Shown: positions 43,488 through 51,866 of the stretch, one piece after another | Layout: each line of letters begins with the position of its first letter | How positions within the stretch are numbered: position 1 is the stretch's first letter | Notes under the pieces: model-generated | What the model saw: the letters and a program-made list of their open reading frames with translations, nothing else | Databases searched by the model: none | Told to the model about the DNA's origin: nothing | Assembly (NCBI RefSeq): GCF_020524355.2 | Contig: NZ_CP129019.1 | Span: forward strand, 1-64,000 | Length of the DNA stretch: 64,000 bases | Direction of reading: 5' to 3' | Source: Mesobacillus subterraneus | Lineage (GTDB): Bacteria; Bacillota; Bacilli; Bacillales; Cytobacillaceae | Position numbers and translations under genes: made by a program

Positions 43488-44639
43488 GTGCAGAGGTCTT
43501 CAGCGATTCAATACAATAACTTCATCGGGGAAAGAATTCTTTTTTGGGGTGCAGTGTTTATGTCTGGTGGATCAATATTGGGTGCCATTGGGTGGCTGGT
43601 GTACAAAACAGAAAAGTACCAGGACATATTAGCAGCCTTTTTGGTCTGTAGTTTCTTTCAATGGGGGTTTTACTTTTTAAATAGAAAAGCCCTCTTTCAT
43701 CAGAACTATTCTCCCCATTTTAACGCTTGTTTTACCTTTTTAATGTTTGGATTCACCGCTCTCTACAATCCTCTCCGTTATTCTGAGATTTGGGTTCTCC
43801 TGCTTTTTTATCCTATTTTGCTAGGACTTTCTTCTACCAGGAGAGTATTCTTTATATGGAGCTCGTCATATTTTATCCTTTTCAATCTTCATATGTTCAT
43901 TACTGCCCCCATTACAGAAGCGAATTTGTTTATCTTTGTCATGAGAAGTATGTTTTCTTTAGCCGCAATTGGAATTGGATGGCTTATCCATGCCTCGCTG
44001 CTGCATATGAATCAAAAGTCAAAGGATGATCAAATTAGACATAAAAAAGATCATATTTTAAAGGTCCTTAATGCATTAATACCCATCGCAGAAAGAAAGT
44101 CACAGATTGATAAAAATGAAATATTCTCAATGAGCAATTTAATGAAGAAAATCGTAACCCATTTACCAGAAGAGAAAATCGAGGAATGGGAAATGGAATT
44201 GCTGTCCGTACTGCATTATGTCAGCAGGGTCAATTGGCCGGATTATATGTTTGAAAAACAAGATAAACTGTCATCCTTTGAATTTGAGGTCATTAAGGCG
44301 CATTGTGTATTCGGTCATGAATTAATTGGGGAAGATGAAGACTTCAATAGGATTAGTGTTGCAATTCTACATCATCACGAGCGATTAAATGGGACTGGTT
44401 ATCCAAATCAATTAAGAGAAGCTCAAATACCTGTTGCTGCACAGATTCTTGGTATCACCGAAAGTTTTCTCGCTATGACTGAACCAAGGTCATACAGGGA
44501 TGCTAAAACAAGCTTAGAAGCATTTGAGGAAATTTTAGAAGGCAAAGGGATTTTATATAGAGAAGATTTAGTGGGAGCCCTTGGAGAGGCCCTGGGTATC
44601 AATGATTATTACATTGGAAACGTCGAAAGAGCTGTCTGA
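43488..44639 (+). CDS. Membrane protein with degenerate HD-GYP domain
   Basis: 383 aa, GTG start after GGAGGGG. Six hydrophobic helices (about 18-185) precede a cytoplasmic HD-GYP-like domain (about 215-370). The GYP part is well kept (HHERLNGTGYPNQL, RSYRDAKTSLEAFEEIL), but the HD pair is replaced (LHYVSRVNWPDYMF instead of LHDIGK) and the later metal-binding Asp is absent (GITESFLAM). True HD-GYP proteins hydrolyse cyclic di-GMP with these residues, so this one is probably a non-catalytic sensor or adaptor. It lies 17 nt after the response regulator gene. Confidence 0.82.
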   Translation: MQRSSAIQYNNFIGERILFWGAVFMSGGSILGAIGWLVYKTEKYQDILAAFLVCSFFQWGFYFLNRKALFHQNYSPHFNACFTFLMFGFTALYNPLRYSEIWVLLLFYPILLGLSSTRRVFFIWSSSYFILFNLHMFITAPITEANLFIFVMRSMFSLAAIGIGWLIHASLLHMNQKSKDDQIRHKKDHILKVLNALIPIAERKSQIDKNEIFSMSNLMKKIVTHLPEEKIEEWEMELLSVLHYVSRVNWPDYMFEKQDKLSSFEFEVIKAHCVFGHELIGEDEDFNRISVAILHHHERLNGTGYPNQLREAQIPVAAQILGITESFLAMTEPRSYRDAKTSLEAFEEILEGKGILYREDLVGALGEALGINDYYIGNVERAV

Positions 44640-44657
44640 ACAAGGCAGCTTTTTTTA
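44630..44657 (+). terminator. Intrinsic terminator of the TCS/HD-GYP operon
   Basis: AGCTGTC pairs with GGCAGCT (one G-U) and is followed by TTTTTTTAT. It overlaps the stop codon of the HD-GYP-like gene. Confidence 0.88.
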
Positions 44658-44705
44658 TAGTTAACCAGGAATTTATAAACTTCTTGAGTTGAGGATAACT
44701 CCATT

Positions 44706-44942
44706 AAGTTTTCTTAATCCAGCTCCAGCGTCTAGCCCCTCGAGTCGCTTGTCTAGCTGCGACTCCTAACTCCTCGAGACGCTAGTCTAGTGTCGCCTCC
44801 TAGAAACTCCGAAACTGGACAGTCGGCTATACTTTTCGGTTTCGGTCCGCTCAGGTGAAGTCAAAGAACGACTTCACCGGTCGACCCTCCAGCGCTTGTC
44901 GGGGCTGAACGAGGCGCTTGCGCTTTTTGTTCCTTGTCTCAT
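44706..44942 (+). repeat. Dispersed Bacillaceae intergenic repeat
   Basis: A GC-rich non-coding block in AT-rich surroundings. It opens with CCAGCTCCAGCGTCTAGCCC, includes a perfect hairpin GTGAAGTC / GACTTCAC with loop AAAGAAC (about 44856-44878), and closes with CCAGCGCTTGTCGGGGCTGA and GGCGCTTGCGC before a T-run. Blocks with these borders occur in many copies in Bacillus-type genomes. The region from 44757 to 44800 looks like a partial internal duplication of the opening segment. No coding potential. Confidence 0.65.
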
Positions 44943-45037
44943 ACTTTAGGATGAACTAATCCGCACTAAAGGATGATTTATTCTAATAAACAGTATTTGA
45001 TATGATAATTCCAGCAAACTTATCTGGAGGGCCAATT

Positions 45038-45211
45038 ATGTATCAAAAGAAATGCCCGAATTGCAAAACATACTCATACAGCAGCTCAACGAAAGGCAAA
45101 TGGATTTGTCCATGCTGTCAAAGAGATATAACCAAACTTAAGCCCATTGAAAGATGCAATGAAATGATTCTAGTTCAGAAAATACCAAAAGAACTGAGAC
45201 CATCGGTATAA
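45038..45211 (+). CDS. Small zinc-ribbon protein, 57 aa
   Basis: Start at the ATG at 45038, which has CTGGAGGG 7 nt upstream; the frame opens earlier at 45002 without a site. Two Cys pairs (CPNC and CPCC about 21 residues apart) form a treble-clef or rubredoxin-like zinc ribbon; the rest is short and basic. Possibly a nucleic-acid-binding or assembly factor. No known family assigned. It stands alone between the repeat block and the SipW module. Confidence 0.65.
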   Translation: MYQKKCPNCKTYSYSSSTKGKWICPCCQRDITKLKPIERCNEMILVQKIPKELRPSV

Positions 45212-45517
45212 GGTGGTCTCTTGTCTTATTAATGATTAATTTATCATTTGAAGAGTTGAGACAATTTGTGAAGTGACTCAGCAAAGCTGAGAATAGAAAG
45301 GAAATTATAGACGGGAACTCAAAATATATGTCATGTGTTCTACAATTATTTTTAATATGGTACTTTAGTATACCTCTAAATGGTACCTTACACCAAAATA
45401 AAGTATACCAACGGCAATTCAAAAGCATCCTTTGGAATGGTGAACTCCTGGCAAAAGATTCCTATAATGAAATTAGAAATAAGGCAATACATAATAAATT
45501 TTTAGGAGGAATTATCA
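45212..45517. promoter_or_regulatory. Leader region of the SipW-substrate gene
   Basis: About 300 bases without a convincing gene. An imperfect inverted repeat (GGTACTTTAG at 45359, CTAAATGGTACC ending 45387) could be an operator. A TATAAT hexamer at 45463-45468 is a candidate -10 without a clear -35, about 55 nt before the start codon. AGGAGG stands 8 nt before the ATG at 45518. A LuxR-type regulator encoded in the same cluster could act here; this is speculative. Confidence 0.35.
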
Positions 45518-46072
45518 ATGAAGAAAAGTTTATTAATGGTAGTTGCAATGCTAGCACTATCAACAGTAATGGCGGCGTTTGCGTTTTCAAGTGCAACAAT
45601 TAAAAATGACGGATCATTAACGGTATCCAGCACAGACGATTCTCTAGTATCACTAATTCCAGCAGACGAAACAGCAGTCGGAAGCAAAGACGGAGCAGCA
45701 TTCCTTGAGGACGGAGAGCTTAAAATTGATTTAGCTAAAGGTAATGGAGATACATTTGGAGTTCAGGGCGACAGCTACTATAAATGGAATAACCTATTTA
45801 CTGTAAAAAACAATTCAAAAGAAACTGTTGAATTTAATATCACAAAAGATGGCTGGGGTTATGATACAAAAGCTAACATTTACCTTGGGGCGTTTGATGG
45901 AGATGTAAAGAAAGAATTTTACAATAGAAGCAATGGAAAGAATGGAAAAGTTACACTTGCTCCAGGGGAAGAATCAGTTGTTTACCTTGAAATCGAAACT
46001 GAAACAGGTGCAAAAATGGTTACAAGAAATGCCACTTTAACTGTTAACGCTACTGCAGTGCCTGCTCAGTAA
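45518..46072 (+). CDS. SipW-type exported protein, DUF1102-like
   Basis: 184 aa, ATG after TTAGGAGG. The signal peptide is of the short TasA/camelysin type (MKKSLLMVVAMLALSTVMAA) with the cut region followed by FSSATIKNDGSL, a pattern recognised by SipW-like ER-type peptidases. The mature part is a single beta-rich domain of about 160 residues (WNNLFTVKNNSKETVEFNIT, VTLAPGEESVVYLEIE) resembling DUF1102 proteins, many of them archaeal. It probably assembles outside the cell as coat or fibre material. The peptidase gene lies directly downstream. Confidence 0.75.
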   Translation: MKKSLLMVVAMLALSTVMAAFAFSSATIKNDGSLTVSSTDDSLVSLIPADETAVGSKDGAAFLEDGELKIDLAKGNGDTFGVQGDSYYKWNNLFTVKNNSKETVEFNITKDGWGYDTKANIYLGAFDGDVKKEFYNRSNGKNGKVTLAPGEESVVYLEIETETGAKMVTRNATLTVNATAVPAQ

Positions 46073-46080
46073 TAATGCTA

Positions 46081-46113
46081 ATCCCAAAGGGGAGATACCC
46101 TTTGGGATTTTCC
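46081..46113 (+). terminator. Intrinsic terminator between substrate and SipW genes
   Basis: A perfect 11-bp stem (ATCCCAAAGGG / CCCTTTGGGAT) running into TTTTCC, 9 nt after the stop codon. Leaky termination here would make the exported protein much more abundant than the peptidase. Confidence 0.85.
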
Positions 46114-46154
46114 TGTAATGAGAAATAAAATATTGGCATCCGAGGGGAATTCAT

Positions 46155-47276
46155 ATGAAGAGAGCTCTCTTTTTTACATTCAATATTATTTTCTATATCG
46201 GTATATTCCTCATTTTGATATCTTCGATTGGCTCGCAAATCCTTCAACGTCCTTTTATTTTTACGGTTATCCAATCGAATAGTATGTATCCACTGTTTGA
46301 GAGGGGGGACATTGTTTTTGTAGATGGAGTAGGCAATGATGATTCGATAGACATTGGACAAAACTACATCTTTTATTCAGAGACTGGCCAACTCGCAGAC
46401 AAGGGGTGGATCTTTCATAGAGTCATAGAGGGAAATGACAGTAATGGATATATTACAAAAGGTGATAATAATGATTATACGGATCAGTCTTATGGGAGTA
46501 ACGGTGCCATAAAACGAGAGTGGATAAAAAGTAAATCAATAACTGTGAATGAAAATACATTAGCATTACCTAAAGCAGGTTATATAACTCTTTGGTTGGG
46601 CCAATTTATTAGTAAAGCACAGTCTAGTCAATTAACAATTCCTATTTTCTTAATTGTCATCACTTTGTTGATTGCTTTTGCAGAATTGATGAAAAGACCA
46701 CAAAGAAGAAAAAAAACAAAATTAGGTAAGGATTTTATTTATATCTTTGGCGGTTTAACATTTTCTATTCTATTGTGTGGAATCATGTTGGCGAATACAC
46801 AGCTATATCGATTGAACTATGGAGTATCAGAGAATGCAGAAGCAGCGTTGATGGGAAGTGATATAGGTATTATAAAAAAAGGTACTGAAAAGACCATTCC
46901 TTTGCCAGAAATTTATCATGAAAGTTCCTTTCCTATTACTCTTACCATGACCTCAAATGATCAGAATTTTGAATTTAGCCATAGTGCTGCACTATTAAGA
47001 AGTGGAACTACAATTAATCCTACTCTTAAAGTTAAAGCGGTAAAGGTGGGCCAGTATTCGTCAAAAGTATATGTTGGCTATTTGCTTCCGTTGTTACCAA
47101 AAGAAATTATTTACAAAGTGTCTTCTTATAATTATTGGCTAGCTATTCTGATGATTTCTTTGCTTCCAGGATTACCAATCACTATGTACCCTTTTTTAAG
47201 CCGGAAGACCAGAAGAAACTGGAAAAAAGAAATCCGCCGAAAATACCGGCGGATCCGACAGGCATTGCCTGTTTAG
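46155..47276 (+). CDS. sipW: SipW-like ER-type signal peptidase with extra outer domain
   Basis: 373 aa, longer than typical SipW (about 190 aa). N-terminal helix 8-27, then the peptidase core with catalytic Ser in VIQSNSMYPLFERGDIV, a His in place of Lys (WIFHRVIEG), and box E ITKGDNNDYTD. This Ser-His form is the eukaryotic/archaeal type. After helix two (about 155-175) an added region has a further helix (about 190-215), a beta-rich outer domain and a last helix before a very basic tail (RKTRRNWKKEIRRKYRRIR). It should process the neighbouring SSAT-type precursors. Confidence 0.88.
   Translation: MKRALFFTFNIIFYIGIFLILISSIGSQILQRPFIFTVIQSNSMYPLFERGDIVFVDGVGNDDSIDIGQNYIFYSETGQLADKGWIFHRVIEGNDSNGYITKGDNNDYTDQSYGSNGAIKREWIKSKSITVNENTLALPKAGYITLWLGQFISKAQSSQLTIPIFLIVITLLIAFAELMKRPQRRKKTKLGKDFIYIFGGLTFSILLCGIMLANTQLYRLNYGVSENAEAALMGSDIGIIKKGTEKTIPLPEIYHESSFPITLTMTSNDQNFEFSHSAALLRSGTTINPTLKVKAVKVGQYSSKVYVGYLLPLLPKEIIYKVSSYNYWLAILMISLLPGLPITMYPFLSRKTRRNWKKEIRRKYRRIRQALPV
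47232..47272. other. Paired hairpins at the convergent gene ends
   Basis: ATCCGCC / GGCGGAT (47232-47254) and ACAGGCA / TGCCTGT (47258-47272) lie inside the last codons of the sipW-like gene, right before the convergent end of the response-regulator gene. They may act as an overlapping bidirectional terminator, but the T-tract is short. Confidence 0.35.
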
Positions 47277-47917
47277 TTTAATGAGAATTGTACAAGACCT
47301 TTTGAATTTGCCAATAATGCAGCTTGGGTCCGGTCAGCCAGTTCCAGTTTTGATAGAATCTGGCTGACGTGTTTTTTTACGGTGTACTCTGTAATGAACA
47401 GGGTTTCAGCTATTTCCTTGTTTGAAAAACCACGTCCTAGTTCCTTTAATACCTCTATTTCTTTAGGAGTCAATTCCTTAAGAAAGTCCTCTTCATTCTC
47501 CATTTGAAAATCAGAGTTCATCATGACATCCATGATCGCAGGGTCATAGTATTTTCTTCCTTTATGGATTAACTGAAGTGCATAGATTAATTCTTCAGGA
47601 AGGGCCTCTTTAAGGCAAAATCCATCTACATGTAAAGATTGGGCTTTTTTTATATCATTTGGAGCGGCTGATGAAGTAAGGACCACAAATTTACATTGAA
47701 TACCTGATGTCCGTGCTGTTTCCACTATATCCAATCCGTAAGCGTCACCAAGAGACAAATCAATTAAAGCCAAATCAGGGTTTGTGTCCTTCAGAACCTG
47801 AAGAGCCTCCTCAAGTGTGGAAGCTTCTCCAACCAGTTCAATGTTTTTATCTCCTGATAGGATTGTGCCTAGCCCTCGCCTTACTAACGGGTGGTCATCG
47901 ACTATTATGATCCTCAT
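47273..47917 (-). CDS. NarL/LuxR-family response regulator
   Basis: 214 aa. Receiver domain (IIIVDDHPLVRRGLG, phospho-Asp in LALIDLSLGDA, VVLTSSA, Lys in GFCLKEA) and a LuxR HTH (LTPKEIEVLKELGRGFSNKEIA, YTVKKHVSQILSKL). All key residues are present. It abuts the kinase gene and converges on the sipW-like gene. By position it is the likely regulator of the SipW/DUF1102/DUF5305 cluster. Confidence 0.92.
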   Translation of the reverse strand: MRIIIVDDHPLVRRGLGTILSGDKNIELVGEASTLEEALQVLKDTNPDLALIDLSLGDAYGLDIVETARTSGIQCKFVVLTSSAAPNDIKKAQSLHVDGFCLKEALPEELIYALQLIHKGRKYYDPAIMDVMMNSDFQMENEEDFLKELTPKEIEVLKELGRGFSNKEIAETLFITEYTVKKHVSQILSKLELADRTQAALLANSKGLVQFSLN

Positions 47918-49573
47918 TACGTTACTGCCTCCTTAATGTTACTTTTGATTGGGAAAATAATATTTAATTCTATTCCATCTCCTCTTACATTTACAGCCAT
48001 TTCTCCGTTCTCTGAGCCTACTGCAAGTTTTACTTGTTCAAAATAATCGTCATTATAATTGGAGGAGTGACCTAAACCATTATCTTTGTAGTTTAGCGTG
48101 AGGCAATCATCCGTTATAAAAAGAATCAAATGGATTTTCGTACTTTCACCACGCCGGACAGAGATGCCAGTCAACTGGCATACTGATTTATAGACCAATT
48201 TTTGTATTTTTATCGGGAGGAGTGAAAGCACTCCGGCAATTTCGTAGTCTACTTCAATTTCATTCAGAAGGGAAAACTTACTAAGATACTGCTTTAATTT
48301 TCGTGTGAGATTTTCTGTTTGGTCAGATGATGAAGACTTTAATTCTTTCAAAGCATGCTTTACAGAATCAATTATGCTGATAAAATTCTCATTTTTATGC
48401 CAGTCTTCCTTCTGTCCTTTGATTCCTTGCATGGAGCAAAGAATGCTGAACAATAGTTGATGTACTTTGTCGTGAATTTCATTCGTTGCCTTGAATTTTT
48501 CCTCAGTCAGCATAAGCTGCTCGTTCACCAGTTCAATGTTATGGCGGTCAATTATGGCTGTACATAATTCCTTTATAAACTGAATATGTCGTTTAATTAA
48601 TGGGTAATCATTGGTATCAGAAATGCATTTTACACCGATTATTCCCCGAGAGTGTATCGTTTTAAAACCGATGATAAAGAACTCCCCAACTTCACTCCTT
48701 ATGTGAGTCGGTTCAGAGTTTTGCCCAACATTGTCAGTATCGATTAACTGTAGAATAACATGCTCTGAAAGGATCTCGGGGTGGCTATTCGCCAGTATAG
48801 ATTCGGGTTTGTTCTCGAAAGTAGAAACCCATATAAAATTTGGTTGACCATTAAGGATTCTCTGAGAATAGTCTGAGATAGCTTTTATAAAACCGTTAAT
48901 TCCATTGTGAAAGTTAAAGGTTTCAACGATTTCATATAAGCCCATTAAATGTTCCAGAGCCTGGCTTTTTTTCATATTTGCCTGTTTCAACTTCATCTGG
49001 GCAGAGGTTAATTCACGATTCTGATGATTGATTTCACCGACCAGCCTGGAGAATAACTGGATAAAAATAGTCATGAGCGCCAGAACAATATAAAAATAGG
49101 AGTATTCTCCAATCGTTGCTCCTATTGTTTTTCCTTCGTTAAAAAGCCATATGTAAATGGAAGTAGAGATGGTCAAAAAGAACACAAGGATTCCCCAGGA
49201 AAAAAGAGAGCTGAGGAAAGAGCCTGCTAATAAAACAGGATTTAAGGCATACCAAATAAATGGACTTTCAATTCCTCCAGTAGGAATAAGAAGCAGTAAT
49301 AATCCAACCGTTTCAACAGCTAGTATGGCTTTTAGCAATACCGGGTTCTCTCTATACACCTTCGTTAAATCCAATATCAGCTTTCCTGCAACAAAAAGGG
49401 GAAGCTACGACAATCAACTTAAAGTAAAGCGGAGAATCTGGCAAGCTGATCAAGTAAAAAATGGATGTCAAAAACCAAGAGGCAAAACGGTAAATTTTAG
49501 TTAAACTTAGTAAATCCTTGACACCTTCCTGAAGGAATGAGGTTCCTGATTTAAATCTTGCAAGGGCCTCCAT
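47917..49573 (-). CDS. NarL-type sensor kinase, frameshifted, unusual ATPase domain
   Basis: The frame from TTG 49374 encodes 485 aa. A better start is the ATG at 49573 (AAAGGGGGG upstream), whose frame (MEALARFKSGTSFLQEGVKD) breaks at an A5G4 run (plus 49393-49401). Deleting one base there joins it in frame as VASLFVAGKLILDLTK, giving about 552 aa with six helices, a GAF-like domain and the phosphoacceptor box ATNEIHDKVHQLLFSILCSM. The ATPase part keeps NYKDNGLGHSS, but the N-box lacks its Asn (LVYKSVCQLTGISV). It pairs with the response regulator encoded next. Confidence 0.8.
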
Positions 49574-49614
49574 GTTAATCCCCCCCTTTATGCAGGCTGT
49601 TGCTTGTTAATAGA

Positions 49615-50676
49615 CTATTCAGTCGTCTTTACCATATAGATGAAGCAAAAATCATTTTCAAGAACGAAAAAGTGAAGGAAGCTTTGTGATTCTTGCTTAA
49701 AAACCGGCAGCTCTCTTTCTTCGGATATTTGAATCAAGTCCTTGAATGCCGTCAAGGGAATTTTTGTTTTCCCTGAGAGGTCAAGTTCCTCAGATACATT
49801 GATAATTCTGGATTTGAACTTTTTATCAATGGACTCTGCTTCATGGCTCCCCGAACCAGTTTTTTTAGAGAAATAAATGAGACCTAAAACAATAAGCAAC
49901 AGAATGGAAAGAAAAGTGGATGCCCAGCGTACAATTTCCAATGGCGCATCTATTCCAAGGATCTGGAAACGAGTGTCAGTAACAATATTGTCCTCCACGT
50001 TACTGTTGTTGACATACTCTAAACCATTTTCATTCATTAAGGAGATCTTTTCCTTTGTATATTCAAACGATAAAAGGGCGTCGTTCTTGAATTCATATTG
50101 ATTATCCTTGTATGTTAGAAAACCCTCGAATTTTGGTTTAATGGAAACCATGTACGAACTGTTGCTTATCTTTGTTTCACTTTCAACTGTTTCGATAAAG
50201 TTCGAAACTTTGTCCAGGTCAATAATGTATTTACCGTCAACTATCGATAGGTCTTTTCCGGTTAAAGAGAAGGATTCTGCTGGTTTTAGAGGGAACTCTT
50301 TTTCCCATAGGTCACCTGAAGATATACTGAGGACTATCTCTTTTGTTCCTTCCGCTTCTATAGGATTGTCTGATTGGATGGAAGTTTTAATATTTACTGG
50401 AATCGAAGAAGTAATATTTGTGAAAATGCTCTTCCCTGGCTCAATTGTGCCGCCATCAGGATAAAGAGTGTTGGGAGTTACGGTGGCCTTATAATCAAAG
50501 ACGGTATTTTGGGAGATTGAGTTGTTGATTTTTGTTTCGACATTATCAGCAGGTGTCAAAAAAGCTTTAAATGCAATAAACGTAGTGATAATATAAACAA
50601 TTCCAAGAACAGCTGTAACCCACCCTGGGATGGGCTTCATTATTTTGTTGAGTTTTGCAGTCTGATTGTTTGCCAA
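49615..50676 (-). CDS. DUF5305-like membrane protein
   Basis: 353 aa, TTG start after AAAAGGGGA. One helix near the N-terminus (about 17-38) and one near 245-267 enclose an outer beta-rich domain with YKATVTPNTLYPDGGTIEPG and IFTNITSSIPVNI, a pattern I associate with DUF5305 proteins of archaea and bacilli. The cytoplasmic tail is about 85 residues. DUF5305 and SipW-type genes tend to travel together, so this is likely part of the export/assembly machinery. Role unproven. Confidence 0.7.
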   Translation of the reverse strand: MANNQTAKLNKIMKPIPGWVTAVLGIVYIITTFIAFKAFLTPADNVETKINNSISQNTVFDYKATVTPNTLYPDGGTIEPGKSIFTNITSSIPVNIKTSIQSDNPIEAEGTKEIVLSISSGDLWEKEFPLKPAESFSLTGKDLSIVDGKYIIDLDKVSNFIETVESETKISNSSYMVSIKPKFEGFLTYKDNQYEFKNDALLSFEYTKEKISLMNENGLEYVNNSNVEDNIVTDTRFQILGIDAPLEIVRWASTFLSILLLIVLGLIYFSKKTGSGSHEAESIDKKFKSRIINVSEELDLSGKTKIPLTAFKDLIQISEERELPVFKQESQSFLHFFVLENDFCFIYMVKTTE

Positions 50677-50761
50677 TGCTATTTTCCCCTTTTCAGTTTC
50701 TTTGTTGTATATTTCGACGTATTTTATATCATTTCCTGTTAAAAAAAGGGAGGTATTTAGG

Positions 50762-51232
50762 TTATTTGTCCTTTGATTTGTTTTTTTCCTCTGAAAGAAT
50801 ATTGGTGAAATCTTCTTTTGCTTCTTTTTGATTTTTATTGGTTTCCTTCAAGCTGGAAGAAGTTGTTTTTTGGATTGTTTTGATATGTGCTTCACCTGAA
50901 TTCCATGTAAAAGCAAAAACAGGCAATTCTTTTGATTTCATTATTTTTATTATCTTGACTTCTCCACTGCGTATTGTCTCTCCAGAGGATTCAACTTCAA
51001 TACCATCCACACTTTTCAAAATAATATCTGACTCCATATTATTAATGATTTTGTATTTTCCATTGCCTTCACCCATATGATCAAGAACTGCAATAAGAGC
51101 CTTATTAGGATCTTCTGTTACTTTAAATGTTGCTTCGTTTGTTACCGTGGCGGATGAGTAACTGGTTACTTCATATGCACAAGACAGAGATACAGCCAGT
51201 GAAAAGGATAATAGTATGGCCTTCTTTAACAT
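50762..51232 (-). CDS. Second SipW-type exported protein
   Basis: 156 aa from the ATG at 51232, chosen for GGGGGAAG 7 nt upstream. The signal peptide MLKKAILLSFSLAVSLSCAY is followed by SYSSATVTNEATFKVTED, the same SSAT motif as in the 45518 protein. The mature domain is short and beta-rich (KYKIINNMESDIILKSVDG), with a highly charged Lys/Glu tail (KETNKNQKEAKEDF). Likely a second substrate of the SipW-like peptidase, perhaps a minor or anchoring subunit. Confidence 0.72.
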   Translation of the reverse strand: MLKKAILLSFSLAVSLSCAYEVTSYSSATVTNEATFKVTEDPNKALIAVLDHMGEGNGKYKIINNMESDIILKSVDGIEVESSGETIRSGEVKIIKIMKSKELPVFAFTWNSGEAHIKTIQKTTSSSLKETNKNQKEAKEDFTNILSEEKNKSKDK

Positions 51233-51329
51233 GGTTACTTCCCCCTTTGAAATAAAAAAGCCCAATCATAAAGATTAGGCCGGTTGCACCAATAACTCCA
51301 TATGTTCCAGGTGCCCAGATATAGAACAT
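51171..51329 (-). CDS. Possible small membrane protein overlapping SipW substrate
   Basis: A 52-codon frame from the ATG at 51329 (MFYIWAPGTYGVIGATGLIF, MIGLFYFKGGSN) with one hydrophobic helix. It overlaps the first 20 codons of the 50762-51232 gene, has only a distant GGAGA site, and contains a terminator-like hairpin. May be a decayed or spurious frame. Confidence 0.25.
   Translation of the reverse strand: MFYIWAPGTYGVIGATGLIFMIGLFYFKGGSNHVKEGHTIILFTGCISVLCI
51253..51281 (-). terminator. Terminator-like hairpin in the leader of the DUF5305 operon
   Basis: On the minus strand GCCTAATC pairs with GATTGGGC (one mismatch) around TTTAT, followed by TTTTTTATTT. It lies only about 20 nt upstream of the ATG at 51232, so it could be an attenuator for the exported protein and the DUF5305-like gene. 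Confidence 0.55.
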
Positions 51330-51504
51330 ATTTCACAGTCTCCATACATAGTGATATCTACCTTATTTTATAAGAAATCAGGCAATTTACCAATCCATAA
51401 ACGGGATGAGAGTTATCATACTCAAGTATGAATTTTATTAAGTAATTTACAAAAGTTTATATGGAGGTATAATTTGTTCACATTAAAAAAAGGAGGCAGT
51501 CGAA

Positions 51505-51608
51505 ATGATTAACACAACTAATGGAACAGCAACAGCAATTTCATATGTTTTACCATCGGTCGGCCTGTATTGTGTGTAGTAGCGCTTATTTTTGTCATTT
51601 TTAAATAA
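51505..51608 (+). CDS. Tiny membrane peptide gene with frameshift
   Basis: ATG with a perfect AAAGGAGG site 9 nt upstream. The first frame reads MINTTNGTATAISYVLPSVG and stops at a TAG (51579). Another frame over the same end reads VLCVVALIFVIFK and a stop at 51608. Joined, they form a typical 33-34 aa single-helix peptide. So it is either a short peptide or a frameshifted small membrane protein. Confidence 0.45.
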
Positions 51609-51728
51609 TTGCGTAACCTCGGACTGGGATGTCTGTGTTTTTTTGTGGCTAAAAATAGAATGTATGTTCTTGGATAGTGATAATGTGATTACAGTTATAA
51701 ATTTGTAGAAGGAATAAATTGGTGAAGC

Positions 51729-51866
51729 GTGACCCTGGGTCTTAAGGGGGCAATTAATTCGTTTTTTAACCGTAAGTATGAGACGAAGTATGCAGTGAAG
51801 GGGATTAATTTTATGATTGAGCAGAGAGAGACGGTTGGCAAAATTGGGGCAAATGGTGCCGGTATG
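51729..51866 (+). pseudogene. ABC transporter ATPase N-terminal fragment
   Basis: Reads GAINSFFNRKYETKYAVKGI, then TVGKIGANGAG, which matches the start of ABC-2 type ATPases (usually KYAVKGIDFxIExGExVGxIGPNGAGK) and is cut exactly at the P-loop. What follows is unrelated zinc-ribbon sequence. Confidence 0.65.
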
